Assembly: GCA_047630175.1 (NCBI GenBank)
Contig: JBLHVI010000041.1
Location: forward strand, 1-30,529
Direction of reading: 5' to 3'
Source: UBA4582 sp047630175
Lineage (GTDB): Bacteria; Pseudomonadota; Gammaproteobacteria; Pseudomonadales; Azotimanducaceae
Length of the DNA stretch: 30,529 bases
A model generated the notes under the pieces. That model was given only the letters and a program-made list of their open reading frames with translations. It was not told where the DNA came from and did no database searches. The translations under genes and the position numbers were made by a program. This document shows, in pieces, positions 15,020 to 23,454 of this stretch; the first letter of the stretch is position 1, and each line of letters starts with the position of its first letter.

Positions 15020-16031
15020 CTAAGGTCTCACCATTAGTTCCTTCAGCTGCATCAAACAGCGCCGCTAGGCCGGTGCCTGGGGCAGGCTTCATCATATCCC
15101 GATAAATCACTCGTAGACTGCCATCGGCGGCGTTGCGCTGGATTATACTCTTCAAATAACCTGCACGTTCCTGATAGCGAGCGAGCACCGTGACCTGAAA
15201 GTAGCCCGATTGCACATCCAAACCCTGCAACGTGACATTTCGCCCGGCAAGGGCCTCGTCTTGCAGAAAAGCCTGCACAGTATCATATCCCTCATTATTC
15301 AGGCGATTCTCGGCCATCGACTCGGCCATTTCCAATGATAGGTCAGGTACCAACGCCTGCAGCACCCCGGCCGGTGCGGTATTGACGTTAATACTCGTAT
15401 TCGGATCTGGCAAGCTCGCCACCAAGGGTAGTAGTTGCTCGATGTTCTCTGGCGGCATATCCAGTAGCAAACGTAGCTCACTGACATCAGCCAGTAACTG
15501 GCCACTGGTGCGATACGGCTGCGCCAATCCCATATACTCAAAGTCCTCAGCGCCCAGTGGACTGGCATTTTGGTTCGCATCAACCCAGTCGATGATTCGG
15601 TCTACAAACATGACATCGATTCCCTGCATAGACAACAAATTCACTAAGCGCTCTCGGGCAACCGCATTACCACCCTCCTGAGCCCCCAAGGCGTTCAAAT
15701 TGAAGCGCCCCTGCAGGTCTTCAATGCGCAGGCTAACCTCCCCATCTTCAAACTCAAACCGTAGATCCCCCCCCGCCCAACTCTCCACCAGCGTATCTTT
15801 GGCGCCTGTTTCAATAAGGTCTTCATGAAGGATTTGTCGGGCCAACTCTTCCCCGCCCAAGGCATACTGCTGGACCCGACTTTGCTCAACAAACATGCGA
15901 GCGCGAATGATGGCGAAATTCTGTTCACGACTCATGGAGACACCCAGAATGGTCGCGATCACCACAATCAAGAGTACCGAGATAAGCGCGACACCACGCT
16001 GGCTCGCTCGCCCACGCCGCGCGCCCATCAT
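15012..16031 (-). CDS. gspK: Type II secretion minor pseudopilin GspK
   Basis: A 339-residue pseudopilin thought to cap the pseudopilus tip with GspI and GspJ. The prepilin-type segment reads QRGVALISVLLIVVIATILG. Cleavage by GspO would follow the glycine, and there is no glutamate at +5, which is normal for GspK. The large inserted alpha domain contains LQGRFNLNAL and VDANQNASPLGAEDFEY, both characteristic of the family, and the later segment SINVNTAPAGVLQAL is a helix-hairpin-helix-like GspK motif. The second ATG at 16028 is an equally possible start. Overlap with gspJ is 4 bp. Confidence 0.94.
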   Translation of the reverse strand: MMGARRGRASQRGVALISVLLIVVIATILGVSMSREQNFAIIRARMFVEQSRVQQYALGGEELARQILHEDLIETGAKDTLVESWAGGDLRFEFEDGEVSLRIEDLQGRFNLNALGAQEGGNAVARERLVNLLSMQGIDVMFVDRIIDWVDANQNASPLGAEDFEYMGLAQPYRTSGQLLADVSELRLLLDMPPENIEQLLPLVASLPDPNTSINVNTAPAGVLQALVPDLSLEMAESMAENRLNNEGYDTVQAFLQDEALAGRNVTLQGLDVQSGYFQVTVLARYQERAGYLKSIIQRNAADGSLRVIYRDMMKPAPGTGLAALFDAAEGTNGETLDE

Positions 16032-16759
16032 GGCGATGGCCCCATAATATCTGGCCCTGGAAGCCCACTGGCGCCCTGCGCATCCGCGTCATCGTCACTC
16101 CCTTCAGGGCCGTCAGTGCCGTCGTCAGTATTATCACCAGAACCGCTGTTATTCGCGGCAACTCTGGCCTGACTGACCAGCGGATAAAGCCGCCGTAACG
16201 TGCCTAGCGCCTTGGTCTCAATAATCATCTCGATCCCGGTAGGGAGACTCGCAGCCGCCGCATCGACCGGCCAGCTATCGGTGGTATCACCGTTCTCGCC
16301 GATCAAATTAATTCGCCAATCAGTAATACCACCCAACAGCACCTGAGTTTTCAAGGTAGAGTCTTCAGCACGATCGAGGACCAGCCAAAAGTGCCGCAGC
16401 AGCTGGCCTTCGGCACCCAACTCGTAAGCGACCCGCTGCAGGTTACTACGTGGTCGCTGCGCTGGGTTGCGCCAGCCAGTGCGAGTGAATTCCAGTGCAT
16501 AGTCGCCCGTGGCGACCTTCAGAGCTGGTTGATAGTCACCATACTCATCTCTTATTGGACGATTAACAATCTGACCCAGATCCCGCTCTAGGCGGCTGAA
16601 AGCCTGAGTCACCCCGTTAAAACTGGTGACCTTCTCCTGAATTCGCTCGTGCGTTTGGATCATGGTACGCAACATTTGAGTTGCACCTAAACCGATGACG
16701 GCGAAAATCGACATCGCTACGAGCACCTCCAACAGCGTAAAGCCAGCGGCTCGGCGCAT
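16028..16759 (-). CDS. gspJ: Type II secretion minor pseudopilin GspJ
   Basis: A 243-residue pseudopilin. The prepilin site is AAGFTLLEVLVAMSIFAVIG, with cleavage before Phe and Glu at +5. The globular part includes FSRLERDLGQIVNRPIRD and VAYELGAEGQLLRHFW, typical of GspJ. The last 45 or so residues form an Asp/Gly/Ser-rich low-complexity tail (SGSGDNTDDGTDGPEGSDDD) beyond the usual fold. The start codon shares one base with the gspI stop (TGATG). Confidence 0.94.
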   Translation of the reverse strand: MRRAAGFTLLEVLVAMSIFAVIGLGATQMLRTMIQTHERIQEKVTSFNGVTQAFSRLERDLGQIVNRPIRDEYGDYQPALKVATGDYALEFTRTGWRNPAQRPRSNLQRVAYELGAEGQLLRHFWLVLDRAEDSTLKTQVLLGGITDWRINLIGENGDTTDSWPVDAAAASLPTGIEMIIETKALGTLRRLYPLVSQARVAANNSGSGDNTDDGTDGPEGSDDDADAQGASGLPGPDIMGPSP

Positions 16760-17163
16760 CAGAACTGCCCCACAAAACCGGTTAGGTCAGCCACCACAAC
16801 ATCCTCGTTACCTTTGGCAAAAACCTCGATATAAACACGCCGCATCGTCTCATTCTCAGTCACTTGAGTGTCCACGACTAATAGCCAGTCACGATTAGCC
16901 ATAGTAATGGGAAGGCGCTGAATGCCTGGCGAGGGATAATTCTCGGCATCTCGCGGTGCCATGTGCATGGCGTTTAAATGATTCTCTGCAACCCAGACAG
17001 CCGTTGCCCGGTCTTGTAGCTGTGCGGTCTGACGCACAGCCACGGCGGCGTTGCGCACCAGCGCTGCCGAGACCACGGCAAAGACTGCTAACGCGATCAT
17101 AATCTCTAGTAGCGTGAATCCAGACTGCTTGTAGCCGAGCGCCCGAGTTCCATGGCTAACCAT
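16759..17163 (-). CDS. gspI: Type II secretion minor pseudopilin GspI
   Basis: A 134-residue pseudopilin with the site QSGFTLLEIMIALAVFAVVS and Glu at +5. AVWVAENHLNAMHM follows the GspI pattern (A-x-W-V-A-x-N-x-x). With GspJ and GspK it forms the pseudopilus tip complex that starts assembly. Its start overlaps the end of gspH by 8 bp. Confidence 0.95.
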   Translation of the reverse strand: MVSHGTRALGYKQSGFTLLEIMIALAVFAVVSAALVRNAAVAVRQTAQLQDRATAVWVAENHLNAMHMAPRDAENYPSPGIQRLPITMANRDWLLVVDTQVTENETMRRVYIEVFAKGNEDVVVADLTGFVGQF

Positions 17164-17689
17164 CCGACGCTCCTGCAGTCAGGCTGGGATCTGGTTCATC
17201 CTGCCAGTACAGGTCACCATAGCCATCCGTCAGCAGCGTCCGGTTGGCTTCATCTGCCTGACTTAGGGTTAGTTCACAAGGCGTCATCTCACCGCTTGAG
17301 AGGATCAAAATAGGTGGCGCTCGATTGTTGTCGGACGCCTCGCCGAGACTGAAACCAATATCTTCAACTTTGGCCGTCAGCCGAACATCCGCAGGCAATT
17401 TTCTGGGGCCAAAGGGCTTTTCTTTCAAGCTCTGCCAACCGCCCTGCTGAGGATCAAACTGCATAAACTCATAGCCCTCTCGACTCGGCCTAAAGCCGTA
17501 TTCAGTGTCTTGTATCTGTGATTCAAGGCGCAACAGATCCAGCAGCCGCTTGAGCCGTTGAGTCTCCGTATCAAAGTCACCTGACTGGGCGAAAGAAGGC
17601 AACTTGGCAACCACCACGCTGGACATAATCGCGACGATAAACAACACCACCAGAATTTCGATTAGCGTAAACCCAGCGGCATGGCGCAT
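17156..17689 (-). CDS. gspH: Type II secretion minor pseudopilin GspH
   Basis: A 177-residue pseudopilin with the cleavage site AAGFTLIEILVVLFIVAIMS and Glu at +5. The globular part (FRPSREGYEFMQFDPQQGGWQ and ILSSGEMTPCELTL) follows the GspH plan. An in-frame ATG at 17812 would add 41 residues and run deep into gspG. The ATG at 17689, 7 nt after the gspG stop, gives a normal short leader (MRHAAG) and is chosen. Confidence 0.92.
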   Translation of the reverse strand: MRHAAGFTLIEILVVLFIVAIMSSVVVAKLPSFAQSGDFDTETQRLKRLLDLLRLESQIQDTEYGFRPSREGYEFMQFDPQQGGWQSLKEKPFGPRKLPADVRLTAKVEDIGFSLGEASDNNRAPPILILSSGEMTPCELTLSQADEANRTLLTDGYGDLYWQDEPDPSLTAGASDG

Positions 17690-17696
17690 AGTCAAC

Positions 17697-18128
17697 CTAC
17701 AGTTCAGAATAGCGCAAGTCCGAATCAACCCCTTCACCGCCTTCTTTGCGATCTGCACCAAAAGAATAGACTTCGAAGGTGCGCTCCTCACTGAAGAAAA
17801 GATAGGGCTCATCCCACGGATCTACCGGCAATTTTTTAAGATAGCCATCAGCGTTCCAGCGGCGCGGCTCTGGATAACCCGAGGGCTGAGAAACCAGTGC
17901 CTCTAGGCCTTGGTCCGTACTTGGATAAGTGCCATTGTCGAGTCGGTATAACTCCAGCGCATTGCCCACAGCTTCAATGTCTGCCCTGGCAGCCGTGGCT
18001 CTCGCCTCATCTGGTCGACCGATGATATTCGGCACAATTAAGGAGCCAAGAATTCCTAGAATGACCACCACCACCATGATTTCAATCAGCGTAAAACCGC
18101 GGGCCGTGTGTTTTTGCAATTGCTTCAT
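17697..18128 (-). CDS. gspG: Type II secretion major pseudopilin GspG
   Basis: The main building block of the pseudopilus, 143 residues. The prepilin site is ARGFTLIEIMVVVVILGILG, with Glu at +5. DNGTYPSTDQGLEALV and LPVDPWDEPYLF are strongly conserved GspG motifs, and the C-terminal FGADRKEGGEGVDSDL carries the calcium-binding region. AGGA lies 5 nt before the ATG at 18128, so this is preferred over the ATG at 18134, which overlaps that site. The 72-bp gap before the gene holds a stem-loop. Confidence 0.97.
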   Translation of the reverse strand: MKQLQKHTARGFTLIEIMVVVVILGILGSLIVPNIIGRPDEARATAARADIEAVGNALELYRLDNGTYPSTDQGLEALVSQPSGYPEPRRWNADGYLKKLPVDPWDEPYLFFSEERTFEVYSFGADRKEGGEGVDSDLRYSEL

Positions 18129-18160
18129 AAACATCCTATCGATTAATAATCTTATATAAA

Positions 18161-18186
18161 TTTCTATGACCGCTTCGTCGTAGAAA
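18161..18186 (-). other. Intercistronic stem-loop between gspF and gspG
   Basis: TTTCTATGAC (18161-18170) pairs with GTCGTAGAAA (18177-18186) around a 6-nt loop. The stem is 10 bp with a single imperfect position. In operon-sense RNA it lies after the gspF stop and before the gspG ribosome site, followed by an A/T-rich stretch. It could stabilise or process the gspG message, since the major pseudopilin is needed in excess. It could also be a weak attenuator. Confidence 0.4.
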
Positions 18187-18200
18187 CCTACACCCGTAAA

Positions 18201-19418
18201 TTATGACACCAGCTGATTAAGATTGATGATCGGCAACAGAATCGCCATGACAATGGTGAACACGGCGCCGCCCATCAGCAACAGCATGAACGGCCCAAAT
18301 AAGCTTAGTATGACGCCGAGTAGCATTTCTACATCTTGCTGCATATGATTAGCAACGCGCACTAACATGTCGTCGAGTTCGCCGCTAGACTCGCCGCTCG
18401 CAATCATATGCAACATCATGGGCGGAAAGTAGCCACTTTGATCCAACGCCGTATGCAAACTGGCACCTTCGCTGACTTTGGCCGTCGCTTCCATAACTTT
18501 TAATTTCAGCCAGCTGTTGGACAGTACTTGTCCGGCAATTTTCATGGCCTCCACCAGCGGTACACCACTGGCAGAAAGAATACTCAGCGTGCTAGCAAAC
18601 TGCGCTGTGTTAAAGCCTCTACTCATCTTCGCCACTAATGGCACGTGTAGCAATCGCCGATCATAGGCAAGCCGCAGGTTCGGCACTTGCAAGGCGCGCT
18701 TTAGACCGGCCGCCAATAGACCCAGCAGCACAACAACCAGCAGACCCCAGTCTTTCACAAAATCACTTAGGCCTATGATGAACAGCGTCAGAGCCGGCAA
18801 AGTCTGTCCAGAATCGCTGAATACTTTAACGATATCAGGCACCACATAACCGAGCAGACCGCCAAGAATTGCGACGGTCAGGAAAAACAGAATGACCGGA
18901 TACACCATCGCCTGTTGCGCACGCTGACGCGACTCCAGTTCCGACTCTGTGAAATCAGCCAGCCGGTTGAGCACCAGATCCAGGTGACCCGCCGACTCAC
19001 CCGCGGATACCGTAGCTCGAAACAGCTCAGGAAATGCTCGCGGATATTCCGCTAATCCATTCGCTAAGGCGTACCCTTCCATGACCTTCGAGCGCACCGT
19101 AATCAAAATACTTTTAGTGGTAGGCTTTTCGCTTTGCTTGGAGACCGCCAGCAACGCCTCCTCAACGGGCAGGCCAGCCGCAATCAAGGTAGCAATTTGG
19201 CGCGTCACAAGGGCTCGCTCACGGACCGACATGGAAGGACTGAACCACTCAGCCCAGCGGCTCTGGCCGGGCTTACGCACATTGCTAACCACCACAGTTA
19301 ACGGCGCCAGTCCCTTATCACGCAACAGCTGCCGAACCTGCCGCAGACTGTCCGCCTCAAGAATTCCCTTTTCCTGACGGCCACGACCATTGAGCGCGGT
19401 GTATTCAAATGCCGCCAC
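18201..19418 (-). CDS. gspF: Type II secretion inner-membrane platform protein GspF
   Basis: A 405-residue polytopic protein of the platform on which GspE acts. It starts MAAFEYTALNGRGRQEKG, the classic GspF opening. Two homologous cytoplasmic domains, each with a G-E-x-(S/A)-G core (SAGESAGHLDLVLNRLADF and ASGESSGELDDMLVRVANH), are separated by transmembrane segments (VYPVILFFLTVAILGGLLGYVV and WGLLVVVLLGLLAAGL). A final helix (LLLMGGAVFTIVMAILLPII) ends the protein. The start is GTG at 19418, with AGGAG 9 nt before it. The gap to gspE is 67 bp. Confidence 0.96.
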   Translation of the reverse strand: MAAFEYTALNGRGRQEKGILEADSLRQVRQLLRDKGLAPLTVVVSNVRKPGQSRWAEWFSPSMSVRERALVTRQIATLIAAGLPVEEALLAVSKQSEKPTTKSILITVRSKVMEGYALANGLAEYPRAFPELFRATVSAGESAGHLDLVLNRLADFTESELESRQRAQQAMVYPVILFFLTVAILGGLLGYVVPDIVKVFSDSGQTLPALTLFIIGLSDFVKDWGLLVVVLLGLLAAGLKRALQVPNLRLAYDRRLLHVPLVAKMSRGFNTAQFASTLSILSASGVPLVEAMKIAGQVLSNSWLKLKVMEATAKVSEGASLHTALDQSGYFPPMMLHMIASGESSGELDDMLVRVANHMQQDVEMLLGVILSLFGPFMLLLMGGAVFTIVMAILLPIINLNQLVS

Positions 19419-19450
19419 TAGGCAATGCTCCTAGCAATCAACAGATCACC

Positions 19451-19473
19451 CGATAGATAGCTCGATAGATAGC
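19451..19473. repeat. 12-bp tandem repeat between gspE and gspF
   Basis: CGATAGATAGC occurs at 19451-19461 and 19463-19473. It lies in the short gap between gspE and gspF and has no assignable role. Confidence 0.7.
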
Positions 19474-19485
19474 CCGACATCGCGC

Positions 19486-20973
19486 CTAGTCTTCCATGGT
19501 AACGCGGACCACTTCGTCCGCCGAGGTCAGGCCTGCGAGAATTTTTTCACGGCCGTCCTGACGAATACTGGTGCTCTGACGACGCACATACTGCTCCATA
19601 TCAAGTTCGGAGGCACCGGCATGAATCAAACGACGCATCTCATCGTCAATGACAAGGACCTCAAAAATGCCCACCCGACCCCGGTAGCCATCATGGGCAC
19701 ACGCATCACAACCGGCAGCGCGGTAAAGCGTCACGGGACCGCTGCCAGTGACCTGCAGCATCTCGCGCTCCAGGTCACTGGCGTCATACGCCTCACGACA
19801 TTCTTTACACAGCAGGCGGATAAGGCGTTGCGAGAGCAACCCAATCACACTGCTGCTCAACAGATAGCTTTGAATGCCCATGTTTTCCAGCCGGGTCAGA
19901 GACCCCAACGCAGTATTAGTGTGCAGCGTAGACAGCACTAAGTGACCCGTGAGGCTCGCCTGCACGGAAATGTCCGCCGTTTCATGATCACGAATCTCAC
20001 CCACCATCACGACGTCCGGGTCCTGCCGAAGAATCGCTCGTAACCCTCGTGCAAAGGTCATCTCAGCCTTAATGTTGACTTGTGTCTGACCAACGCCCTC
20101 GACGTCATACTCTATAGGATCCTCGATCGTGAGGATGTTACGGGTATGGTCGTTGAGCTGTTCGAGACACGCGTAAAGCGTCGTGGATTTACCCGAACCC
20201 GTAGGGCCCGTCACCAAAATGATGCCGTGAGGCTTCTTCAGCAGTTGCTGCATGGATTTCAGGTCGCCAGGGCTCATACCCATATTTACAAGGCCGCGAC
20301 GCCCTTCCAGCTTATCGAGCAGACGCATCACCACACGTTCGCCATTGCTCGCCGGAATAGTCGAAACACGCACATCGACTTCTTTGCCGCCTACTCGAAC
20401 GGAAATTCGCCCATCTTGAGGCAAACGCTTCTCGGCTATATCGAGACGCGCCATTACCTTGATACGTGACACCAGCAGCGGCGCTAAGCCTCTGCGAGGA
20501 CTGACGACTTCCCGTAGCACGCCGTCGACCCGAAACCGAATCACCAAACGGGTTTCGTAGGTCTCGACGTGCACGTCCGAAGCACCCACATTGACGGCCT
20601 CTGTCAGCAAACTGTTAATCAATTTAATAATTGGCGCGTCATCGTCCTGTTCGAGCAGGTCGCCAACCTCGGGAATCAGGTCAGCTAGGCTGCTAAGATC
20701 CATGCCGTCGCCAAGGCCTTCGATCATCTGCATGGCCTCATCGGAATCATTTTTATAGGTTCGCGACAATTGGCTATCAAACGTTGGACCATCAACTTCC
20801 TCGGGGGCGATAGCAGTACCCGCAAATCGTTGCACCTCCATCAGCACCGCCGGCTCGACCCCGGATTTGAAGAGCACGCCGCGGGACGCTACGCCATCCC
20901 CCGACATCAGCAAGACGCCATGTCGCTTGGCGAAAGAAAATGGCAGCCGCAGCCTGCTTTCGACTTGACTCAT
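19486..20973 (-). CDS. gspE: Type II secretion ATPase GspE
   Basis: A 495-residue hexameric cytoplasmic ATPase that powers pseudopilus assembly. After an N-terminal domain that binds GspL come the N2 domain (SDVHVETYETRLVIRFRVDG), Walker A GPTGSGKST (256-264), the Asp box (TIEDPIEY), Walker B (DPDVVMVGEIRD) and the His box (LTGHLVLSTLHTN). The zinc module typical of GspE is intact: Cys389/392 (CKEC) and Cys422/425 (CDAC). Arginine fingers in the N2 domain appear present. AGAGGA precedes the ATG. It is the first gene of the minus-strand operon; gspC and gspD, which precede gspE in most systems, are absent. Confidence 0.97.
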   Translation of the reverse strand: MSQVESRLRLPFSFAKRHGVLLMSGDGVASRGVLFKSGVEPAVLMEVQRFAGTAIAPEEVDGPTFDSQLSRTYKNDSDEAMQMIEGLGDGMDLSSLADLIPEVGDLLEQDDDAPIIKLINSLLTEAVNVGASDVHVETYETRLVIRFRVDGVLREVVSPRRGLAPLLVSRIKVMARLDIAEKRLPQDGRISVRVGGKEVDVRVSTIPASNGERVVMRLLDKLEGRRGLVNMGMSPGDLKSMQQLLKKPHGIILVTGPTGSGKSTTLYACLEQLNDHTRNILTIEDPIEYDVEGVGQTQVNIKAEMTFARGLRAILRQDPDVVMVGEIRDHETADISVQASLTGHLVLSTLHTNTALGSLTRLENMGIQSYLLSSSVIGLLSQRLIRLLCKECREAYDASDLEREMLQVTGSGPVTLYRAAGCDACAHDGYRGRVGIFEVLVIDDEMRRLIHAGASELDMEQYVRRQSTSIRQDGREKILAGLTSADEVVRVTMED

Positions 20974-21434
20974 TGGCTTAATCCTCTTTCTAGCATCAAA
21001 TTAACTATCATTCATATACCATTGTTTAATATGAATTTAATAGCTCAAAATTCCGGGTTTTTCGGCCCCTATTAAGGCAGCATGATCAATTCACAAGGCC
21101 CATCTTCGCCGTCGAATCACTCGACTTATAACCGCTCGACTCAGCGTTTTTAAGAATTCAACGGGCAACACTTCTCAATAACGCCAAACCAGCATAGTAT
21201 AAGGCTTGGCTAACAAGTATTAGCCCGTGATGTCATGCAAGATAATAACACCGCATCAGTCTTGCACACGACTGCGCAAAACATTTTATACAAGACATTT
21301 AAACAGAGCTGTTACTGGAAGGACCTGCCGGACATCTGCTACGGCACTGTTCGACCTGTTAACATTTAGATCGATAGTATCCACGCTGGTAATAATGCCG
21401 TCATCATCAACACCAAAAATGATAAAACCCTGCC
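20974..21434. other. Divergent intergenic region between gspE and the LysR gene
   Basis: A 461-bp A/T-richer region with no credible gene. The short open frames here lack ribosome sites and familiar motifs. It should hold the promoters of the T2SS operon and of the LysR gene. I can name only one clear element, the dyad at 21010-21036; no strong sigma70 pair stands out. Confidence 0.6.
21010..21036. promoter_or_regulatory. Dyad ATTCATAT-N11-ATATGAAT upstream of gspE
   Basis: A perfect 8-bp inverted repeat (21010-21017 and 21029-21036) with an 11-nt spacer lies 36 bp upstream of the gspE start codon. It fits the T-N11-A dyad form used by LysR-type regulators (T at 21017, A at 21029). The neighbouring LysR gene is a natural but unproven candidate to bind it. 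Confidence 0.45.
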
Positions 21435-22349
21435 ATGAAGCTGAGTGATATAGACTTGAACCTGTTCGTTGTCTTCGATGCCATTTACACCGAGGGTAAT
21501 TTGACGCGTGCTGGTGAAATTATTGGCATTACCCAACCAGCCGTCTCCAACTCCCTCTCACGGCTACGCAATCTGTTTGACGATCCGCTGTTTGTCCGAA
21601 CGGCAGAGGGCATGGTTCCTACGCCCGTATCACAAAATATTATAGGTTCGGTTCGCCACGCTCTAGGCCTGATACGTTCGAGTGTGCAGGAGAGCGAGGC
21701 ATTCGATCCAATGCAGTCTGACAAGCGCTTCCGGGTTAGCATGACAGACCTGTCGCAGTCGATCGTGCTGCCATATTTATTCGGTCAAATTAAACAGATT
21801 GCACCGGGCGTCTCCATTGACTGCTATCAAGTGCGGCGCCGTGATATGCATATCGAGCTAGCATCGGGCAATCTCGACCTAGCCGTTGACATTCCACTGA
21901 CACCGGACCAACAAATTCTTCAGGCGCCTTTATTTGCTCACCCGCAAGTCTGTCTGGTGCGCAAAGACCACCCATTGGTAAAAGACGAGATGGATCTGGA
22001 TACCTACCTGGCGCTAAATCATGTGCACATTTCCAGTCGCAGAGGCGGCTTAGGACAGGTTGACCTAGCACTTGGCAAGATGGGCAAGCGCCGTAAGATA
22101 TCGCTGCGCACTCAGCATTACTTGGCAACACCGGAATTGGTGGCACGCACCGACCTTGCTCTGACCGTGCCTCGCGTGTTTGCTGATTTTGTCACCTCTC
22201 GCCTCCCTTTAAAATACGTCCAGATGCCTTTCGAGGTGCCCAATCTTGAAACTTACCTTTACTGGCACGAGAGCACGGACCAGGACCAAGCGAATCGCTG
22301 GATGCGGGAAATCATACTGAGCCTGCCCGCCAGATTGGCGTGGAATTAG
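21435..22349 (+). CDS. LysR-family transcriptional regulator
   Basis: A 304-residue LysR-type regulator. The N-terminal helix-turn-helix spans about residues 5-63 (LNLFVVFDAIYTEGNLTRAG, then ITQPAVSNSLSRLRNLFDDPLFVR). The periplasmic-binding-like effector domain follows from about residue 90. The opening, together with the DPLFVRTAEGMVPT motif, resembles the NodD/LeuO-like branch. It lies divergent from gspE and upstream of pyrB and the liu genes in the same direction, with 60 bp to pyrB. Either flank may be its target. The ligand is unknown. Confidence 0.9.
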   Translation: MKLSDIDLNLFVVFDAIYTEGNLTRAGEIIGITQPAVSNSLSRLRNLFDDPLFVRTAEGMVPTPVSQNIIGSVRHALGLIRSSVQESEAFDPMQSDKRFRVSMTDLSQSIVLPYLFGQIKQIAPGVSIDCYQVRRRDMHIELASGNLDLAVDIPLTPDQQILQAPLFAHPQVCLVRKDHPLVKDEMDLDTYLALNHVHISSRRGGLGQVDLALGKMGKRRKISLRTQHYLATPELVARTDLALTVPRVFADFVTSRLPLKYVQMPFEVPNLETYLYWHESTDQDQANRWMREIILSLPARLAWN

Positions 22350-22409
22350 CTCAGGCAGCGCACCACCATGGCGTTACCTGGCAATTATCTTCTTAACATC
22401 GAGGTCCCC

Positions 22410-23426
22410 ATGGATTTTGTTGGCAGTCATATTCTTTCTGTCTCACAGTTTGATCGCAACGCGATCGAAGCCGTCTTCAGCGTCGCTGAACGCATGGAAC
22501 CTTATGCACAGCGCCGGCGTGTAACGCGAGTCTTAGAGGGCGCTATTTTAGGCAGCATGTTCTTCGAGCCTAGCACTCGAACACGCGTCAGCTTCGGTTG
22601 CGCGTTTAATCTGCTAGGCGGTGAGGTCCGTGAAACCACAGAGATCAAGGCCACCGCTATCGCCAAGGGAGAATCCTTTTACGACACGGCGCGGGTTTTG
22701 TCCGGCTACAGCGACGTCATCGTTATGCGCCACGCCATCGCCGGTTCCGTCGCGGAATTTGCCAGCGCCAGCCGAGTGCCCGTGCTCAATGGCGGCGATG
22801 GTGCCAATGAACATCCCAGCCAAGCTCTGCTCGATCTTTACACCATTCGTAAAGAACTTCAGGGGCGAGGCAAGTCCATCGACAACCTACGCATTGCTCT
22901 CATCGGCGACCTGCGTTACGGCCGCGCGGTGCACTCACTGGTACGCCTGTTGTGTCTTTTCAAGAATGTTCAGTTTGTCCTAGTATCACCCCCTGAATTG
23001 GCCTTACCCGCCGAATACTTAGCTGACATTCGGGCCGCAGGCCATCAGCTACAAGAGTCAAACGAGCTACAATCGAGTATCAGCAGTGCAGACATCCTGT
23101 ACGTGACACGGACGCAAGAGGAACGCTTCCCGAATCCCGCAGAGGCGGCCAAATATAAGGGCCTGTTTCGCCTCAATCAAGCGATCTATACCCAATACTG
23201 TGAACCCAACACAGTCATCATGCATCCCCTACCCCGGGATTCTCGCGGTGACGCTAACGAGCTCGACAATGACCTCAATGAAAACCCAAACCTGGCGATC
23301 TTTCGTCAAACAGATAACGGCGTGACTATTCGTATGGCCCTATTTGCCTTAATCCTGAATGTTGTCGAGGACGTCGACAGACACGCGCGGGATGTCAATT
23401 GGTATACGGCGCGACGCTTTCAGTAA
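22410..23426 (+). CDS. pyrB: Aspartate carbamoyltransferase catalytic subunit
   Basis: A 338-residue enzyme of pyrimidine synthesis that joins carbamoyl phosphate and L-aspartate. The carbamoyl-phosphate motif FFEPSTRTR is at 51-59. The flexible loop lysine is in IAKGESFYDT. VMRHAIAGS, NGGDGANEHPSQALLDLYTI and MHPLPRDSRG are all present. GDLRYGRAVHSL fits ATCase rather than ornithine carbamoyltransferase. The ATG at 22410 has GAGG 5 nt before it; an upstream ATG at 22368 would add 14 residues but has no visible ribosome site. No pyrI or pyrC adjoins it. The next gene, liuA, begins 28 bp later. Confidence 0.92.
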   Translation: MDFVGSHILSVSQFDRNAIEAVFSVAERMEPYAQRRRVTRVLEGAILGSMFFEPSTRTRVSFGCAFNLLGGEVRETTEIKATAIAKGESFYDTARVLSGYSDVIVMRHAIAGSVAEFASASRVPVLNGGDGANEHPSQALLDLYTIRKELQGRGKSIDNLRIALIGDLRYGRAVHSLVRLLCLFKNVQFVLVSPPELALPAEYLADIRAAGHQLQESNELQSSISSADILYVTRTQEERFPNPAEAAKYKGLFRLNQAIYTQYCEPNTVIMHPLPRDSRGDANELDNDLNENPNLAIFRQTDNGVTIRMALFALILNVVEDVDRHARDVNWYTARRFQ

Positions 23427-23454
23427 CGCTATCTAGTGCTTACAAGGAGACCGC

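Noticed and set aside
17690..17812. Longer gspH start
   Set aside because: It overlaps the conserved end of gspG and would put 41 extra residues before a prepilin leader that is normally short.
22368..22409. Upstream ATG for pyrB
   Set aside because: No ribosome site precedes it, and the extra 14 residues are not typical of the family; the ATG at 22410 has GAGG.
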